A DNA stretch of 64,000 nt. Source: Calliopum simillimum. Taxonomy: Eukaryota > Arthropoda > Insecta > Diptera > Lauxaniidae. Shown one piece after another: positions 43,661 to 56,870 of the stretch. The translations under genes were made by a program, and so were the position numbers. The stretch is taken from assembly GCA_951812925.1 (NCBI GenBank), contig OX638371.1, forward strand, positions 113,235,124 through 113,299,123, in the 5' to 3' direction. Numbering within the stretch: the first letter of the stretch is position 1; every line of letters begins with the position of its first letter. The notes beneath the pieces were generated by a model that saw only the letters and a program-made list of their open reading frames with translations, made no database searches and was not told where the DNA came from.

Positions 43661-45310
43661 AGGTAATTATTTTTTAAATTTGAAAACGTGATAACGATTA
43701 ATTTAAACACAAAAAATTATAACAATAACTTGGAGGCTTCTAAACCGATTCGATTCTTGTTCAAATGATTTTTCTTTCGACAAAATTTTAGCGATTGGCG
43801 AATTTTTTATTTCATCCAAAAATCTACTTGTGTACCACTCTTTCCAATAACAATCCAAAAAAAAGGATCTTAAGTTTTCTTAAAGTTTCATATTTACATT
43901 TTCATGATAATTCCTTCAAATTTTCAATAAAGAAAATTGAAAAAACTTTTTCGCTCAGTGCACACTCCATGCATTGAAACCACTCAATTCAATTAGACCC
44001 TGCTCAATTACCTGCATATGGCACTTAAAATTCAATAGAAATTTCACTGCTGTCACTCACCATTTTCAACTGAACTTGACAAATTATTCAATTACGCAGC
44101 GCCATCTAATGTCGGATAATGAGGCACCACCAAAAATGAAGAGAAAATGTGACAGCTTGTCAGGGTAGATATGAATGTATTGTGTCGCATTACCGTATTC
44201 ATAAATGTCAAAAATACAAAACAGCTGCTTTAAATCCATAAAAATGAGTAATAAAAGAAAGGGTACCAAAAATGAGATATTCAAGTGAAGATAAAAATAA
44301 ACAAAAAAAAAATATAAAGTTTTCACCAATAAAATGTGACCTTAAAAGATTTGATGATTTTGAATTGAAATTGAATTTTACATTTAAGCCATTAACACGC
44401 TGTTGGTTGGCTGAAACCCCCAGTGGAAATACGAGAGTGTCATTAATAATGTAGGGATAATAGCAACAACAACAACAACAACAATCATAATAATAAAGCA
44501 ATGCAAATGTCAGTCATGTCATTATTCAACATTTATAGGGTTGACCGCATTCTGAGACTACAACAACAACAACAAAACAATATGACAATGGCATTTATAC
44601 AACAATTACAATTATGTACAAATGTACATATAGCAATTACAACAACCACAACAACAACAACAATAGCAATAAAACAATTATCCACTTTGTCAACTGAAAA
44701 TTCCCTCAATGCCAATGTTGGCATTTTAAGCGCAGTATTTGAGGCAAAACAATTTTTTACTTTTTTGAACCATTTTAGTGCCATAACAAAAAGCATCATA
44801 AATATTTGTCACAAGCACACACATACTCTAACATACGTTCAGAGTGTGTATATGCATGTGTATGTGTATGTGCATTATTTATGCGTATTTAAATGTAAGC
44901 AAAGTTTAAACATAGCGCCCGCCAGAACAAAAAAAAATTCGCTCAATTATTCAAACATTCCAACACGAATAACACAACTGGACGAATATACCCAGTAGAA
45001 ATTTCAGTAATGATGTTGAAAGCAGTGTCACAAGTGCCACACCCTCATTTAAAAGAGTATATTTTAAAGCCGTATATGTTGAGCACCTGCATACCAAATT
45101 TCACCAAAATAATCTGTGTAATTTGCGAGATATAATGAGTTAAAATTTTCAATCATTGGCGTAGGGACAGTGCATGGTATTTATATTTGGCACCTACCTA
45201 CGAAATTTTGTGAAAATAGCTTATGTTTCATGAAAGATATAACGTGTTGCAATTTTCAATCATTAAAAGAGGGCATGACACTAAGGCTATTAGGATTTAG
45301 CTTATGGAAT
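43661..45310. other. Non-coding stretch with (CAA)n tracts
   Basis: Microsatellites at 44463-44485 and 44557-44575, 44638-44666. Positions 45005-45275 contain two imperfect ~135-bp repeats ('aaatttcaccaaaataatctgtgtaatttgcgagatataat' type). Frames here are microsatellite translations, not genes. Confidence 0.5.
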
Positions 45311-45311
45311 A

Positions 45312-46079
45312 GTTGTAGGATAGTTGCTTACCTCGGGCTTGACAATTTATTGTACAACCGCTTGATGTGCAGTTTGAACAGCAGTTGTATGACTATCGCT
45401 TGCAGCAGCAACCCTGGTTCCGAAACAGTGAGTACCAACTGTTGAATATTATTGTACAATGGAAACAGCTGATCGTGGATGACAATGGAATGGTGGAATA
45501 CAAGTTCCAGTGATGGGATCGTTCTCTCGAGATACAACTGGCAACTAGGTATGACATGTTTTTTAATTATTTCAACCATCCTTGGACGAAACTTGATCTT
45601 TCTAGCGAAAATCAAGATACGCTTATAAGCAACCACAGACTAGTAATGTAGGCTTCATTTTTGAAGAATTTCTTGACCTGACCAGAGAGTATAGCAGTGG
45701 AGCGGGCTCTCGTGAACGAATAAACAAACGCGGACAGGTTAGCAGGACAACAGGGCGGCATCGTTGGTGCGACTGTCCTGACATCTGAACGAAAACACAG
45801 ACCAGCGACGGAAACGCAACAAGTCTAGGGGGAGGTAGTGGTGGCACTACTCCTGATTTGGTTGACATGTCCTATACTAATCATTATTATCCATTTCATC
45901 TCTTGCCATAATTACACCTCCATCATAAACAAAACTAGCTTTAATTTATTTTACCAGTGCTCTAGGAAAAACTCTGTAATAAAATTTAATAGTGTAGTGG
46001 AAATTGTCACCTTGGCTTAAGACAAACCCTGGACACCGAAGGACTGTCCCCAGACTAACGGCGAAAAAGTTTCGTTACA
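45312..46079 (+). mobile_element. Solo-LTR-like repeat, copy 6
   Basis: From 'ggatagttgcttacctcggg' through 'aacagctgatcgtggatgac', 'aactaggtatgacatg', 'cttgacctgaccagagagta' and 'gaaaaagtttcgttaca'. Internally shortened near its 3' end (no clear AATAAA) and more diverged than the complete copy. Confidence 0.75.
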
Positions 46080-48040
46080 GTTTTCAAGATGTAACGAGTC
46101 CAAAAAAGTTTCGGAAGTATGTGGGACTTGAAAATTCATCCCTTAAAAGTTTCACTGGTTCTATGAAAAATTTCCTGGTAGAAAAAATATGAGAGTAAAT
46201 CTTTTAAAAACTTTAACCTTTGTATGCATAGGGTGCAAGTTTTATACAACTGAATTTGTCATTTTTAAAAGGGGAAATGTGTCAGCCGGCCAAAAATTGT
46301 TTTTCTGCTTTTTTGCCTTTGCGGCAATGGCACTAGTTGGTCAATCTTTTTTCCAAGTACGCAGATTTCTACTTAATATCAATGTTAGTTAACCCCCATC
46401 ATTAAAATTGCATTAAAATAAGTTTTACCAAGCTTATGAGAGTTTTTCTTAAATTTGTCACAGCATATTCCCTTCAAAAATAACCGATTCAAAATTTTCC
46501 GCTTCTTTAAAGTGAACGGTGACACGCCCCTAAATAGAAAATACGCTCTCACAGCTAAACCGCTGTATCGATTTTTATGAAATTCACTTTGTTACATTCC
46601 CAAGAAAAGAAGAATATTAAAAATTTGTTGTCTTATTGCAAGCAGTGGCACGCCCCTGGAAAGAAAATTTGAAAACATAGCAACTACTTAATGAGGAGTC
46701 AAATTAAAGTAGTCGATTTTCGGGCAGCTTTGATAAATTGAGCATTTTGAAGATAAAACCTTATTACTCTTTAATTCTTATGAAAAAAAAAGTTGCCCAT
46801 CAACATTACATATTTTTGTTAACTAAGCATTTATTCACTAGTTTTTTGAAATCTTTTTTTTATCAAAAATTTTAATTTTCAAAAATGCGCAAAAAAACGC
46901 AATATGAAATCGTTAAAATTAACTCAAAACTCTTTACTTTATACAATTTTGAGAGTCTAAGAACGGCTTAGTGCAGCTGAACATTTTAAAAGCTTGTGCA
47001 AAATTTATTTTCAGAAAAAAAAAATTAATTTTTTGAATGTTTTGATGTATAAGGTTTTCTCAATAAACAAAAAAAATATTGACCGAAATCTTTCTCTAGA
47101 TCAATTTTCCTTACAATATTTTTTGATTTTAAGCGCTTCTGCGAAACATGAGAAACTTTAAAATTCTTCTGGAAAACTTTATGTATTCAAGTCATTCGTC
47201 GATAATACAATTAAGATGTCTGTTAGAGCAATAAGCAGCATACTAAGTGCATATATTGTCCAGTTAAAAATATTTACTATTTCATTACTGTTTGGTCAGG
47301 GACCAAAAATATACCCTTCAAGGTATTCACAAAAAAAATCAAAAGGTTACCTTTAACGCCCCTATGGGCGCTTGTGCTACGCAAGTGGTGATTGGCTGCC
47401 AAACTGCTTTCTATGGGCTGCCAAGCTGCTTTCCTTGGGACGTTGCGGTAGACGATCCTCACGTTGAATCTGTAATCCCTTTTCGTACTAGTGCGTAGAG
47501 CACAAGAAAAAAACCAGGCTTTCTAGTTTTCAAGATTCTGCACTTAAGGTTTATTTTACGATATATTTAAGTTATTTTAAGGTATTGTTAAGTTAGTTGT
47601 AAGTATTTTTAGAAACTCTGAAAAAACCCTTTTGGGTATAAATTTAATCTTATTAAAAATTAAATGTCTGCTGCTCTTGGTGATTGTTCCAAAGTGAGGT
47701 TTTTGATGTCATGCAAAATGACATTTGCATTTCAGCAATAACACAGCAGAGTGAGTGAGACGGCAACACTGCTCATGCAAAAGTCAATTCATATTTTAAC
47801 GAATACGAATTCGCCGTGCGAGTTGGTAGGGATGCCGTCGTTTAAAAATCAACTTGGGTAATTTTCTAAAACTTAAGAAACAGGGATGACTTTACAAAAG
47901 TACTGAAGCACTTTCGCTTCGAAAAAGTCCTTTCGTAATTTTTTGTGAAATTAGTATGCAAACTTGCTATAGCAATTCACAAAATACTTCACTGGGACAT
48001 ATAGAATTATTGTAGGATGTATTAAAATATGAACTAAGAG
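46080..48040. other. Non-coding stretch with degenerate repeats
   Basis: Two 'gtgacacgcccct/tggcacgcccct' cores at 46518 and 46647 mark a ~130-bp decayed tandem repeat. Positions 46860-47015 pair with the dispersed repeat at 12090-12250. Otherwise AT-rich; a possible hAT-type end 'cagggatgactttac' sits at 47881. Confidence 0.45.
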
Positions 48041-48044
48041 AAAA

Positions 48045-48215
48045 GATGTTTGGAAATATATACAGAATTGCACAGGGAATTTTATCAATTGAGATTTCTT
48101 CAGCAAATGTGCGGAGAATATTTTCTGAATAAAACTTGATAAAAACTAGATGTCAAAATCGTTTGGCGGTATCTACGTGCTCAGTTCTGATACAAGCTAA
48201 AGACTTAAGTAAGTC
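48045..48215 (+). pseudogene. hAT transposase C-terminal relic
   Basis: The frame reads RIAQGILSIEISSANVRRIF, SE, a stop, then NLIKTRCQNRL and a Ser/Cys-rich tail. The pattern 'ILSIP.SSA..ER.FS ... R..L' is the conserved C-terminal dimerisation region of hAT transposases. Only this ~50-residue piece remains, with one stop codon. A sequence 'cagggatgac' at 47881 is a plausible left end; no matching right end was seen. Confidence 0.7.
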
Positions 48216-51010
48216 GACAAATTGTTGTTGGTATAACTTTGATGTTGGTAATACCTAAGTACTTTTAACAAAACAATCTATGTCGAAATTAGACAGTTTT
48301 GCATTATTTTAGTCATAAATATAATATTCGAATATGCTTTTTTGGCTATTCGTCAGTTTCAAGTTAGGTTGTTTTATCAAAAGCCCACAGATAGTACATT
48401 TATTGTACATTTATTGATTTGGGTGCAGGATACACTGTGTTTAAAATAAGGATTTTTTCTATTCACGAAAGTGATTTTTTTGGATTTGTTTGCGACGTTC
48501 GCCAAACTTTGACATCAAATTTTTCAGTAATTTTTTTATGAAAATGAACTTTATTCATGTAAATAATTAAATTTTTTAAATTTTTTATATGTAATACAAT
48601 TGAATTTAGACTTATTTAATTTGAAAAACAAATTAATTATGAAAATTGGTATATAATGATAAATTTAAATTGAAATAAACAGTCCTCTTATCGAATAACG
48701 CGCGGGTGAAGCGAATAAATTTACTATGCGCAATGTTTATTTTCTATATTTCCAATACCCAAGGCTGCAAAAACAAAAAGTTCCCAAAGTACTATTGGCT
48801 TTTTAAAAAAAATTACTATTGAAGGAGTGTGAATATCATGCCTGTTAAGAATGGTAGTTGGTGCTTATTTCATAGTTTACGTTTCCACGTAAACAATTAC
48901 ATTACAATATTGTAAGTAATTTTCAACTGGGGCATAAGTATAACACTTAGCACATTCACAAACGAACGGATATGTCAGACATATGTTCATACATATGTAT
49001 TTAAAAGGTGAGCTTACTGGGTAGGTAGGTTGGCATGTGTTCTTCTGCTATGCTTTAGTGGGCTTAGAATACAAAGGTATTTTTGTAATACCGTTCCGGT
49101 TTTTGTTTTTTTGTTGCTTTGATTTTATATTTTTGTGTTATACCGTTAACTGTGCAAAAGTAAAGGGCAACCGTATTTCATTTTTTGACAGCCAAGGATT
49201 TTATGTATGAACGTTGCATTTTGACAGCTCAAGGTAAGGACATTAACATGCGCCTAAATCGTAGCCCAACAACTATTTATATATTTAAATCGGCTTAATG
49301 CAGATTGATGAAAAAAAGAAGAGATTTGAACAAAACAAAACGATTGTTTAGCAACTTTCCAATATTTTCTTTATGTGGAAACTTAAAGTGGTTAGCACAC
49401 ATTTTATATTCACTTTGTTCTTCCGGTTGTATGAAATGCTTGAAAAAGTATTGTGAAATGTGGTTTAGAAAAAGTATATTAACACTTAAATCAAAATCAA
49501 CTTCTGATTTTTAAAACTTTTTTTCTTTTACAAATGCATTCCTTTTTAATTAAATACACAAGAGCACTACAATTAGCCATATAAGTAATTACAGCGTCTT
49601 AATGTATGCAACACAAAAAGCATAATTTTTAAGTTTTTTTTTTAATATTATTGATTATTTTTTTGTTTCTACTTTTAACCATTTAATTGTTACACGAATT
49701 TACAGCAAATATAAAAAAATTTCCTATTCAAGCTATTAGCTCACTCATGCTCAATGCTCCACACAAGTTGGCGTAACTGCCCCTCCTTACACCGCTCCCA
49801 CCAACTTATCTTCATTACGATTGCACAACAATTGAGGGTTAAATTCACATTTAAAATTCATTTGGCTTTTGCACCTTTTATCTTATTATCTCTCTTTTAA
49901 GCGCTATGGAAGCGCCGATGAATAAAATTACAAATAGCGTGTAACTCCTCCTCCCAAGTTAAAGTCGATTGTAGACTGGGTGTCGTCTGTCCAGCGCTTA
50001 GTCGGTGTTCGTTTGCATTTAAAATTCCAATTTCTATTTTTCAATTCAATTTTCGGCATAGAAAACGAATGCAAAAACTTGAAGAAGAAAAAAAAAACGC
50101 AAATTAAAAATTTTTCACAATCCCTACGTTTCTACTACGCTCCCCATTGTTGCCACAAAATTAAGACAAATGACGGTTGTGTAGCCGCATTTCAAGCTCC
50201 AACCAGTCAGAAGGAAAAAATTTAAAAGAAACTTGATGTCAAGCGAAAGTCACCGGAAAGTGAATAAATTTAGTGGAATTTTAAGTGTGCGAACAAGGAA
50301 ACCTTTTTAAGGCGAGTATTTGTTTGTTTGTTACTTTTGGTCCTTTGGTCAAAATGTGATTGAATGCCGAACTCGGTTTAATTTTTAGCTCTTAACATGA
50401 AAGTAATGAAAATGCCAGATTTTTGTAGAATGTTCGTAAGCTGCAAAACTACAGAACTACACACACAATCCAGCAGTCAGTTGAAGTTGAACAATACAAC
50501 TTATGTGTGACATCATCTTCCATGAATTATCCCATTAAAACATGGAACTGCAGAATCATAAATAATTTAAGTAATGAGATAATAAATGGTCTCTTGTTTA
50601 ACTTGTTCTACGTTTTCATAATATGTATAATGAAACAGTCTTCAAAAATCGATTGAATGAGTGATTTTCTCCACAAATCATCTCGATGAACGCAATGGAA
50701 AACCAGTGAAAAATATATGTAGAGAAAAGAACAATGAGGAGCTAAATGAGAAAAACATCAGAAGTATGGTAAACAATGCGGTTGATTTATCATGGTTCGG
50801 GACTGTTTCCTAGTATGCGAATCAGGAGAAATAGACTTAATTAAATTTTTGCAACCAAATATAATAACTAAAGTTATTGTTTCAAAAAGTAACTAGTAAA
50901 GGTCTCAGTGTGCCAAACGGTTCATATCTCCGCATTTTTATTCTACTCCGTAGCAGTTTAAAATTTTTGCTTTTTGCCTCGTGTCAACTAATCAACTATC
51001 CTTAGTGTCT
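48216..51010. other. Non-coding, no assigned content
   Basis: AT-rich with no recognisable coding frame (49305-49514 and 49980-50225 are low-complexity). Positions 50270-50350 have a mild exon-like composition ('gcgaacaaggaaacctttttaag') but no coding or splice support. Confidence 0.4.
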
Positions 51011-51014
51011 CTAT

Positions 51015-52252
51015 TAATTTTGGATGCACTATCTCAACTAACGCGTACACTACGGCATTTTGAAAAACCTCCTTCAATGGGAAATGCCACGTGCTCTTAT
51101 CCATATCAATATAATTTTTGCCCTGAGCTTACCTCGACATTTTGAAAAGTTGCTCGTTTAGGAGGAGTCACGCCCTCTTTTCCGAATCCATCAAGTTTTC
51201 TTGCTTTGACTATTTCTAGGGTCTATACGAAATTTGTTTCTATTATATCAAAGAACGCGTGCCTTACAATAATTTGAAAAATTTGCTTGTATGTGAGGTG
51301 CCACGCCCTTTTGTCTGAGTTCATCAAGTTTTTATTCAAATCTCGTTCTCATGGTTTCTAGCATTAATGTGTATTTTGGATGCCTTGTCGCAAATAATAC
51401 TCTAAGTAAAGCATTCCAAAAAATATTTTTTTGTTTGGGTGGTAGGCGTGTCCTTTAACCGATTTAGCTCATTTTCAATCTCATGAGTTAGCTTTTGCGA
51501 TGGAGGCAGTGAACCAAATTTCATCGAATTATCTTGCTTCCAAAGAGGCAAACAGATGGACGGACATGACTATACCGACTCAGGACGTGACACTAATCAA
51601 AAATATAGAAGGTTGCCTAAAAATAAAGTTCAGAAAAAGTGAGCTACTTATGTTTACCCCTTTTTTTTCATATATCAAAATACCTTTTTTGGGCCAAATA
51701 TTTTCCATTGTTATTGACAACATCTTTCGAGCAAAACCATCATACCGTCCTTAAAGAATTCCTAGGGAATTCAATTTTACACCATCAAGATAATTCTGCA
51801 ACGAGTGAAACAAATGGTAATCCGAAGGTACATGGTCTGGGCATGCATTAAAACTTCCCAGCCAAGCTCCCTAAGGTTTGACGGGTCACCAAAGAAGTAC
51901 TTGTGAGGTCTAGCGTTGTCGTGACGACCTTTCTGTTGACTGATTCCAGACGTTTTTTTCTTGAGTGCTTCATTCAATCTTATTAATTGTTGACGTAATA
52001 AAAGTTGAATAACGAAGAAATGTCAATGTGTAAAACTTTTCTATGATTTTCAGAGATGTCAACCACCTTTAGCAAGAGTTTCCAGATTGGACCAGCACTT
52101 ACAGAAATATCGTACGTTACACTTTGTTATTTCAATTTTCTGAACTTTTTTATTAGGCAACCTTAAATGTACTTTTCTATACCTGCCACGCATCCTTCTG
52201 TCGGTTACAAACGGAAGGGCAAAATGGATATACCCTGAGTGTAGGGTATAAA
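51015..52252 (+). mobile_element. Minisatellite-bearing element, copy 3, split by a mariner
   Basis: Degenerate monomers with 'gccacgccctt' or similar cores (51080, 51165, 51298), then 'tgggtggtaggcgtgtcctt', 'gacggacatgactataccga' and 'gacgtgacactaatcaaaa' up to 51607. It resumes at 52165 with 'tgtacttttctatacctgcc', 'cggttacaaacggaagggca' and ends 'gagtgtagggtata'. Same orientation as copy 2 and more diverged. Confidence 0.75.
51608..52165 (-). pseudogene. Internally deleted mariner inside minisatellite element copy 3
   Basis: Inverted ends 'gaaggttgcctaaaaataaa' and the complement of 'ttttttattaggcaacctt', inserted at TA. The minus-strand frame 51977-51777 has QQKGRHDNARPHKYF (second catalytic Asp block) and NLRELGWEVLMHAQT, standard mariner motifs. 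At ~558 bp it has lost over half of a mariner. It interrupts the 'aatatata' site of the host repeat, giving the relative age: repeat first, mariner later. Confidence 0.85.
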
Positions 52253-52348
52253 AACTTTAGTATATGTTGACTCACGTTTGGTGCTCATACAATATCGCGT
52301 ATAACAAAGCACCTAGGAATTTTCCCAGGCACTATCTTCTAGGTTATA

Positions 52349-53249
52349 TTGGGTGTACAACTTAAAAACCGGAATTTGACGGTGGATTTCCGTACTAACA
52401 AATATCGTGAAAGCTCGTACTTTATATAAATGTCATTTTGAAAGTACATTTGACAGCTGTCAGAATCAGTCAACAAAACAATTTTATCTTGTGTGCATCA
52501 TTTTTATTTTTCACGATGAATAACTTCGAAAATTGGAGAAAAAGACAGCATTTGCGGGAGGTTCTGTTGGGTCATTTTTTTGCAAAGAAAACTGCTGCGG
52601 AAAGTCATAGTTTGCTTGTAGAAGTTTATGGGGACTATGCTCCAGCTGAATCAAGCTGTCGTGAGTGGTTTCGACGGTTTAAAAGTGGTGATTTTGATGT
52701 CGAAGACAAAGAACGTCCTGGTCAGGACCAGCTAGGTGTGATCCATTATGAGCTGTTGCCAGGTGGCCAAACCATTAATGCTCAACTCTATCGTCAACAA
52801 TTGATCCGATTGAAGCAGAAAATCCAGGCAGAGCGGCCAACCAGACACGAGTCAATCATTTTCCACCACGATAACGCTCGGCCACATATTGCTGCCCCAG
52901 TCAAAAATTACCTGGAAAACAACGGATGGGAAATCTATACAAATTTTGCCTCACCCGCTTTATAGCCCAGACCTTGCACCATCAGACTACCATTTGTTCC
53001 GATCGATGCAGAATGCCCTATCAGAAATATGGTTCACTTAAGTTCAAGATATCGAAAATTGGCTCGATTCATTTTTGGCCGCCAAGCCGGCGCAACTTTT
53101 TTGGGATGGAATTCATAAATTGCCTGAAAGATGGGGAAATGTTGTAGCTTCCAATGGACAATACTTTGAATAAAATATATTGTAACATTTTTCCACAATA
53201 AAGCATCAAATTTCGCTAAAAAATTCCGGTTTTTAAGTTGTACACCCAA
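52349..53249 (+). pseudogene. mariner with intact ends and internal deletion
   Basis: Terminal inverted repeats TTGGGTGTACAACTTAAAAA / complement, flanked by TA (52347-52348, 53250-53251). The transposase starts at ATG 52516 (MNNFENWRKRQHLREVLLGH), keeps the helix-turn-helix region (CREWFRRFKSGDFDVEDKER) and then jumps from PGQ directly to DQLGVIHYELLPGGQT. This removes ~125 residues, including the first catalytic Asp block. HHDNARPHIA follows; a frameshift near 52940 separates it from YSPDLAPSDYHLFRSM, and a stop lies near 53037 before the C-terminus ending at 53173. About 901 bp versus ~1.3 kb for a full mariner. Confidence 0.92.
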
Positions 53250-53251
53250 TA

Positions 53252-54544
53252 TATGAAACAAATATTTCGATGATCAAACTATCTATTCTAGAGTTTTTGG
53301 CCTTACTGCTTAAAATCTCAAAAAAAAATTTCCTCCCCGACAAAGCCGCACAACCCACTATAAACAGCAGGAAGTGAAAATTTAACTCATAGATTAAGTA
53401 GAATCTTCCAAAATGAATACGATTAAATGGATGACTATCACAACCTGCATCACAAATTTTTTTTGTTTTTCTCACCACTTGACTTTGAACTTTTTGAAGG
53501 TAGACCTCCAAAGTATTACTACACACCATGTCTCTAAGAAAATGACTGTTGACAAAGCCCAAACACTACAGTGATGATGAGGTCATCTAAGCGGTGAAAG
53601 CCATGGTAAGGATGGACATGTAGCTTAGAAGTGTCGCTTAATTAAAAGGACGAAAAAAATAACGCAGAATGTTACTTCAAGTATAACAACAACAACAGTA
53701 ACAACAACAATTTAATTAAATAAGAAAATGCAAATGAATTAAATGCTGAAATTGCTTAAAATGTAAAATGAGTCAAGTCAAGTGGAGTCAAATATCCTGC
53801 TGCTACTGCCGTCAGGACTATCATCATCTAAGGAGGATTTGCGCGCATACCAGTCTAAGTATTTGAAAAACAAAAAAAAAACATTTATCTGGAATTTATT
53901 TCAGTATTTTTTTTCTTTTTTTTTTTCATATTTTTAATTCCATTTACGCGAAAGTGAAATCAAAGTGGATGAAATTAATTAACAGCGGGCTATTGTTTCA
54001 CTTGATTATAATTGCTGTTGTTGTTGTTGCTGTTGTAATCGGCATTATTGTTGTTGTTGTTGCTGTATTTAAAACAGTTTTCCAATAAATGACTTTTTCC
54101 CCGTTAATACTGCGGTTTGGTGTAGGCCGCAATCAGTCGAGTGACTTAACGTGGCACCACTGGCGAGTTTCAATGAAAAAGTGGAGGTTCTACACGATTG
54201 GGATGGAGATACCATGCAAATGAAAGTGAATTTTTAACGGTGATATTGTGATATTTCCGTTGTGAAAGTTCAGTGCTGTCAAAGCGAAGAGGTAAAATGG
54301 ATTTTTATTAATTCTTTTGCCTTGCGGTGAGAAATTGAGATTTTTAAATGCTCTGATTGACGTTGATTTCATTAATTTATTGCAATTGTAGTGCACACTG
54401 CGACTTTTTCATATGTGAAAAGTGCAATAAAGGAAAAGATGTCAGATGAAAATTGATTTTTAATTATAAAAATTTCAGTGTTCGTTATGCGCCAGACCAA
54501 ACAAGTTGTTAAGTAATACACATATAATTAAAATAACCCACTAG
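53252..54544. other. Non-coding, no assigned content
   Basis: AT-rich with (CAA)/(GTT) tracts at 53685-53712 and 54012-54065. No coding frame recognised. Confidence 0.4.
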
Positions 54545-54554
54545 AAATAAAACC

Positions 54555-55111
54555 TTAATTATTAGCTAAATAAGACTAGAATAAATTCGCATCCAACGGG
54601 CTTGACAAACTATCGTGCAACCGCTTGATAAACAGTTGGACGAGAATTGCGTGATCCCGAAACAGTGAGTGCCAACTGTCAAATCTTATCAATAAAGGGA
54701 AACAGCTGATCGTGGATGAAAACGGAAGGGTGGAATGTAAGTTCCGGTGATGGTATCGTCCTCCTCTAGTAACCCAACCGGCAACGAGGTAAGACGTGTT
54801 CTTCGAATATTTCAACCGTCCATGGACGAAACTGAGATTTTCCAGCAAAACCCAGTACAGTACATACGTATCAGTGGAGAGTGACTAAGACCGTAGGCTT
54901 TGTTTTTTGGAGAATTTCCTGACCTGACCCGAGAGTGTAGCGCTGGCACGAGCTCTCGTGAACAAACACAACAGGCAAAGACAGGTTAGTAGAGGACAAC
55001 GGAAACACAGACCGGCGACGCTACAAGTTCACAAGCAGGCAGTGGTGGCACGATTCCTCGATACAAACCCTGGGCACCCACGGCAACACCCCGGCTACCG
55101 GCGAAAAACAA
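54555..55111 (+). mobile_element. Solo-LTR-like repeat, copy 7 (internally deleted)
   Basis: Contains 'cgcatccaacgggcttgaca', 'aacagctgatcgtggatgaa', 'cgaggtaagacgtgttctt', 'cctgacctgacccgagagtg' and the end block 'gaaccctgggcacc ... gctaccggcgaaaaac'. The ~170 bp containing AATAAA have been lost between 55055 and 55063. Confidence 0.8.
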
Positions 55112-56315
55112 ATGGCCAAAATAACATAGAGATTTAAGTGTTGGCAGTACCTATATTCAGTATTCAGCAGTATTATGGTCTTTGTTACCGACGCTTAAGG
55201 TCTTTTCTGCGAGAATGATGTTTCTTTTATTGTCCTCTTTTTTAATATAAAGCAATTTGTGGAGATTTGATATTTTTTTAAATTTTTTCCATCCCAACCG
55301 CTTTAACTATACCTCCTTACCATTTGGATATGACGTTAATTTCTCCAAGTGCTGCCTACATCAGTTATAAAAATTCAATTTGTCCCAAAACCAAAATATG
55401 ATGATTTCCAAGTTTTTTCACCTGCTTGATTTCTAACAACATTAGCCATTTGCCAAACAACAAAAAGATTGAAAGAAAAAAATCGATGAAGTTTCCTTTT
55501 GGACGCGTGGCGGTTGCTATGCAGCAGCAGCAGCAGGAGCACAACATTATTAAAGTTTCTTCAATTTTTAAGTTTTCTTTCATTTTTGTTGTCTGCTTCT
55601 TGTAGTCTCTATTAGTGTAATTTGAGTGAAGTCTCTCAGAGTGAATGACTGACTGACTGAATGTTGTAGATAATCATTTGAGTTTTATCATTCGTGAAAT
55701 TAAACGCAGCCAGGCATCCAGGAATCCTCCTGCCAGGTGTAATTACCAGTATTGCGGTAAGGGGAAATTTTTATGCATAAAGAAATCTCATTAAATTGTA
55801 AAGAACGATAACGACGACTACAACTGCGACTGCGACTATGACTCTATGACAATTATTTACCAACGGCGACGAAACCCAGTCACAACAACAACAACAACAA
55901 CAGCAGCAACAACAACAATAGCAACAACAAAAAATAAAGCGTAAAAATTGAAACTAAAAGTTGTGTCTTGCGTCAAATGACTTTGAAACTTTTTGAAGTT
56001 TTTCTTTATGGCTGAAGACAAGTGAGTGAGTGCGTCATTTCAACGCTCATAAAAAAATTAAATGTAATTTACTAGAAAAAAAAAGTTAGAGAAAACTGAA
56101 ATATTTAATGGAAAATTTCATTCGTGGAAATTTCTTAAAAGCCAACTTTAATTAACATTTAATTTATGTAAAGCATTTTCCACTTCGTCGCGCAAATTTT
56201 TTGGTCATAATGATGGCAACAAGCATAGTGGCACACAGAAATAAAAATGACCTAAACCACAACCGAATGCATCAATGTGTCATTGCTGTTTCATCAATAT
56301 CCTTTGGTAACAATC
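55112..56315. other. Non-coding with a (CAA)n/(CAG)n tract
   Basis: Microsatellite at 55881-55930 and a GCA run at 55520-55535. No coding frame recognised. Confidence 0.4.
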
Positions 56316-56658
56316 TAATGCCCCAGACAGACGGCAGCTTTAATGCACATTACAGACGCAATAATGCGAATCTTTTTATTGCGTTATTTTAGGCAATTTA
56401 TTTCTTAGGAATTGACTTAAAGAAAATTTCCCAATTTAAGTTCCGAAAAATTCTAATAAGCTTTTCTCATGCTTAACTCACTATTAATCTTGTTTTTCAA
56501 AATTTAGAATTTTTTGGACCCTGAATTGAGAAGTTTTCTTTTAGTCACTGTCTACTATATATGTATGTATTTAAAAAATGCCTAAGATCATGCAATAAAA
56601 AGGTTCACATTATTGCGTCTGTAGTGTGCATTAGAGCCGCCGTCTGCCTGGGGCATTA
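56316..56658. mobile_element. 343-bp MITE (inverted-repeat element)
   Basis: Left arm TAATGCCCCAGACAGACGGC (56316-) and right arm complement ending 'ctggggcatta' (56658). Pairing continues inward through 'gcacattacagacgcaataatg' to about 56390 and 56585. If the flanking TA dinucleotides are the target duplication, the element proper is 56318-56656. Non-coding; a Tc1/mariner-class MITE is the best guess. Confidence 0.85.
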
Positions 56659-56814
56659 CATAGAATCATTGCGTAATCAGTTTCAATTCAATTAAACAAA
56701 AGGAAATAAATAAGAGAAAGGAAAATAGAAAAGCGAAATAAAAATGTTGATTAAAAAATATTTTGATAAAAAAAAAAATAAAGCAAAAAAAATAAAATAA
56801 AGTAAAAAAAATCA

Positions 56815-56870
56815 CCCGGGCTGGGTTCGAACCCATGTCGTTCTCGTTCTTACTGCAGCTTTACAAAAAT
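56815..56870 (-). ncRNA. Possible tRNA-derived box B fragment
   Basis: The minus strand reads 'acatgggttcgaacccagcc', a perfect box B / T-arm hairpin, followed by a poly-T run. No convincing box A or anticodon arm is upstream, so this is at most a tRNA or SINE remnant. Confidence 0.3.

Noticed and set aside
44501..44998. 165-residue plus-strand frame
   Set aside because: Driven by (CAA)n and CA-rich microsatellites; no domain, no splice context.
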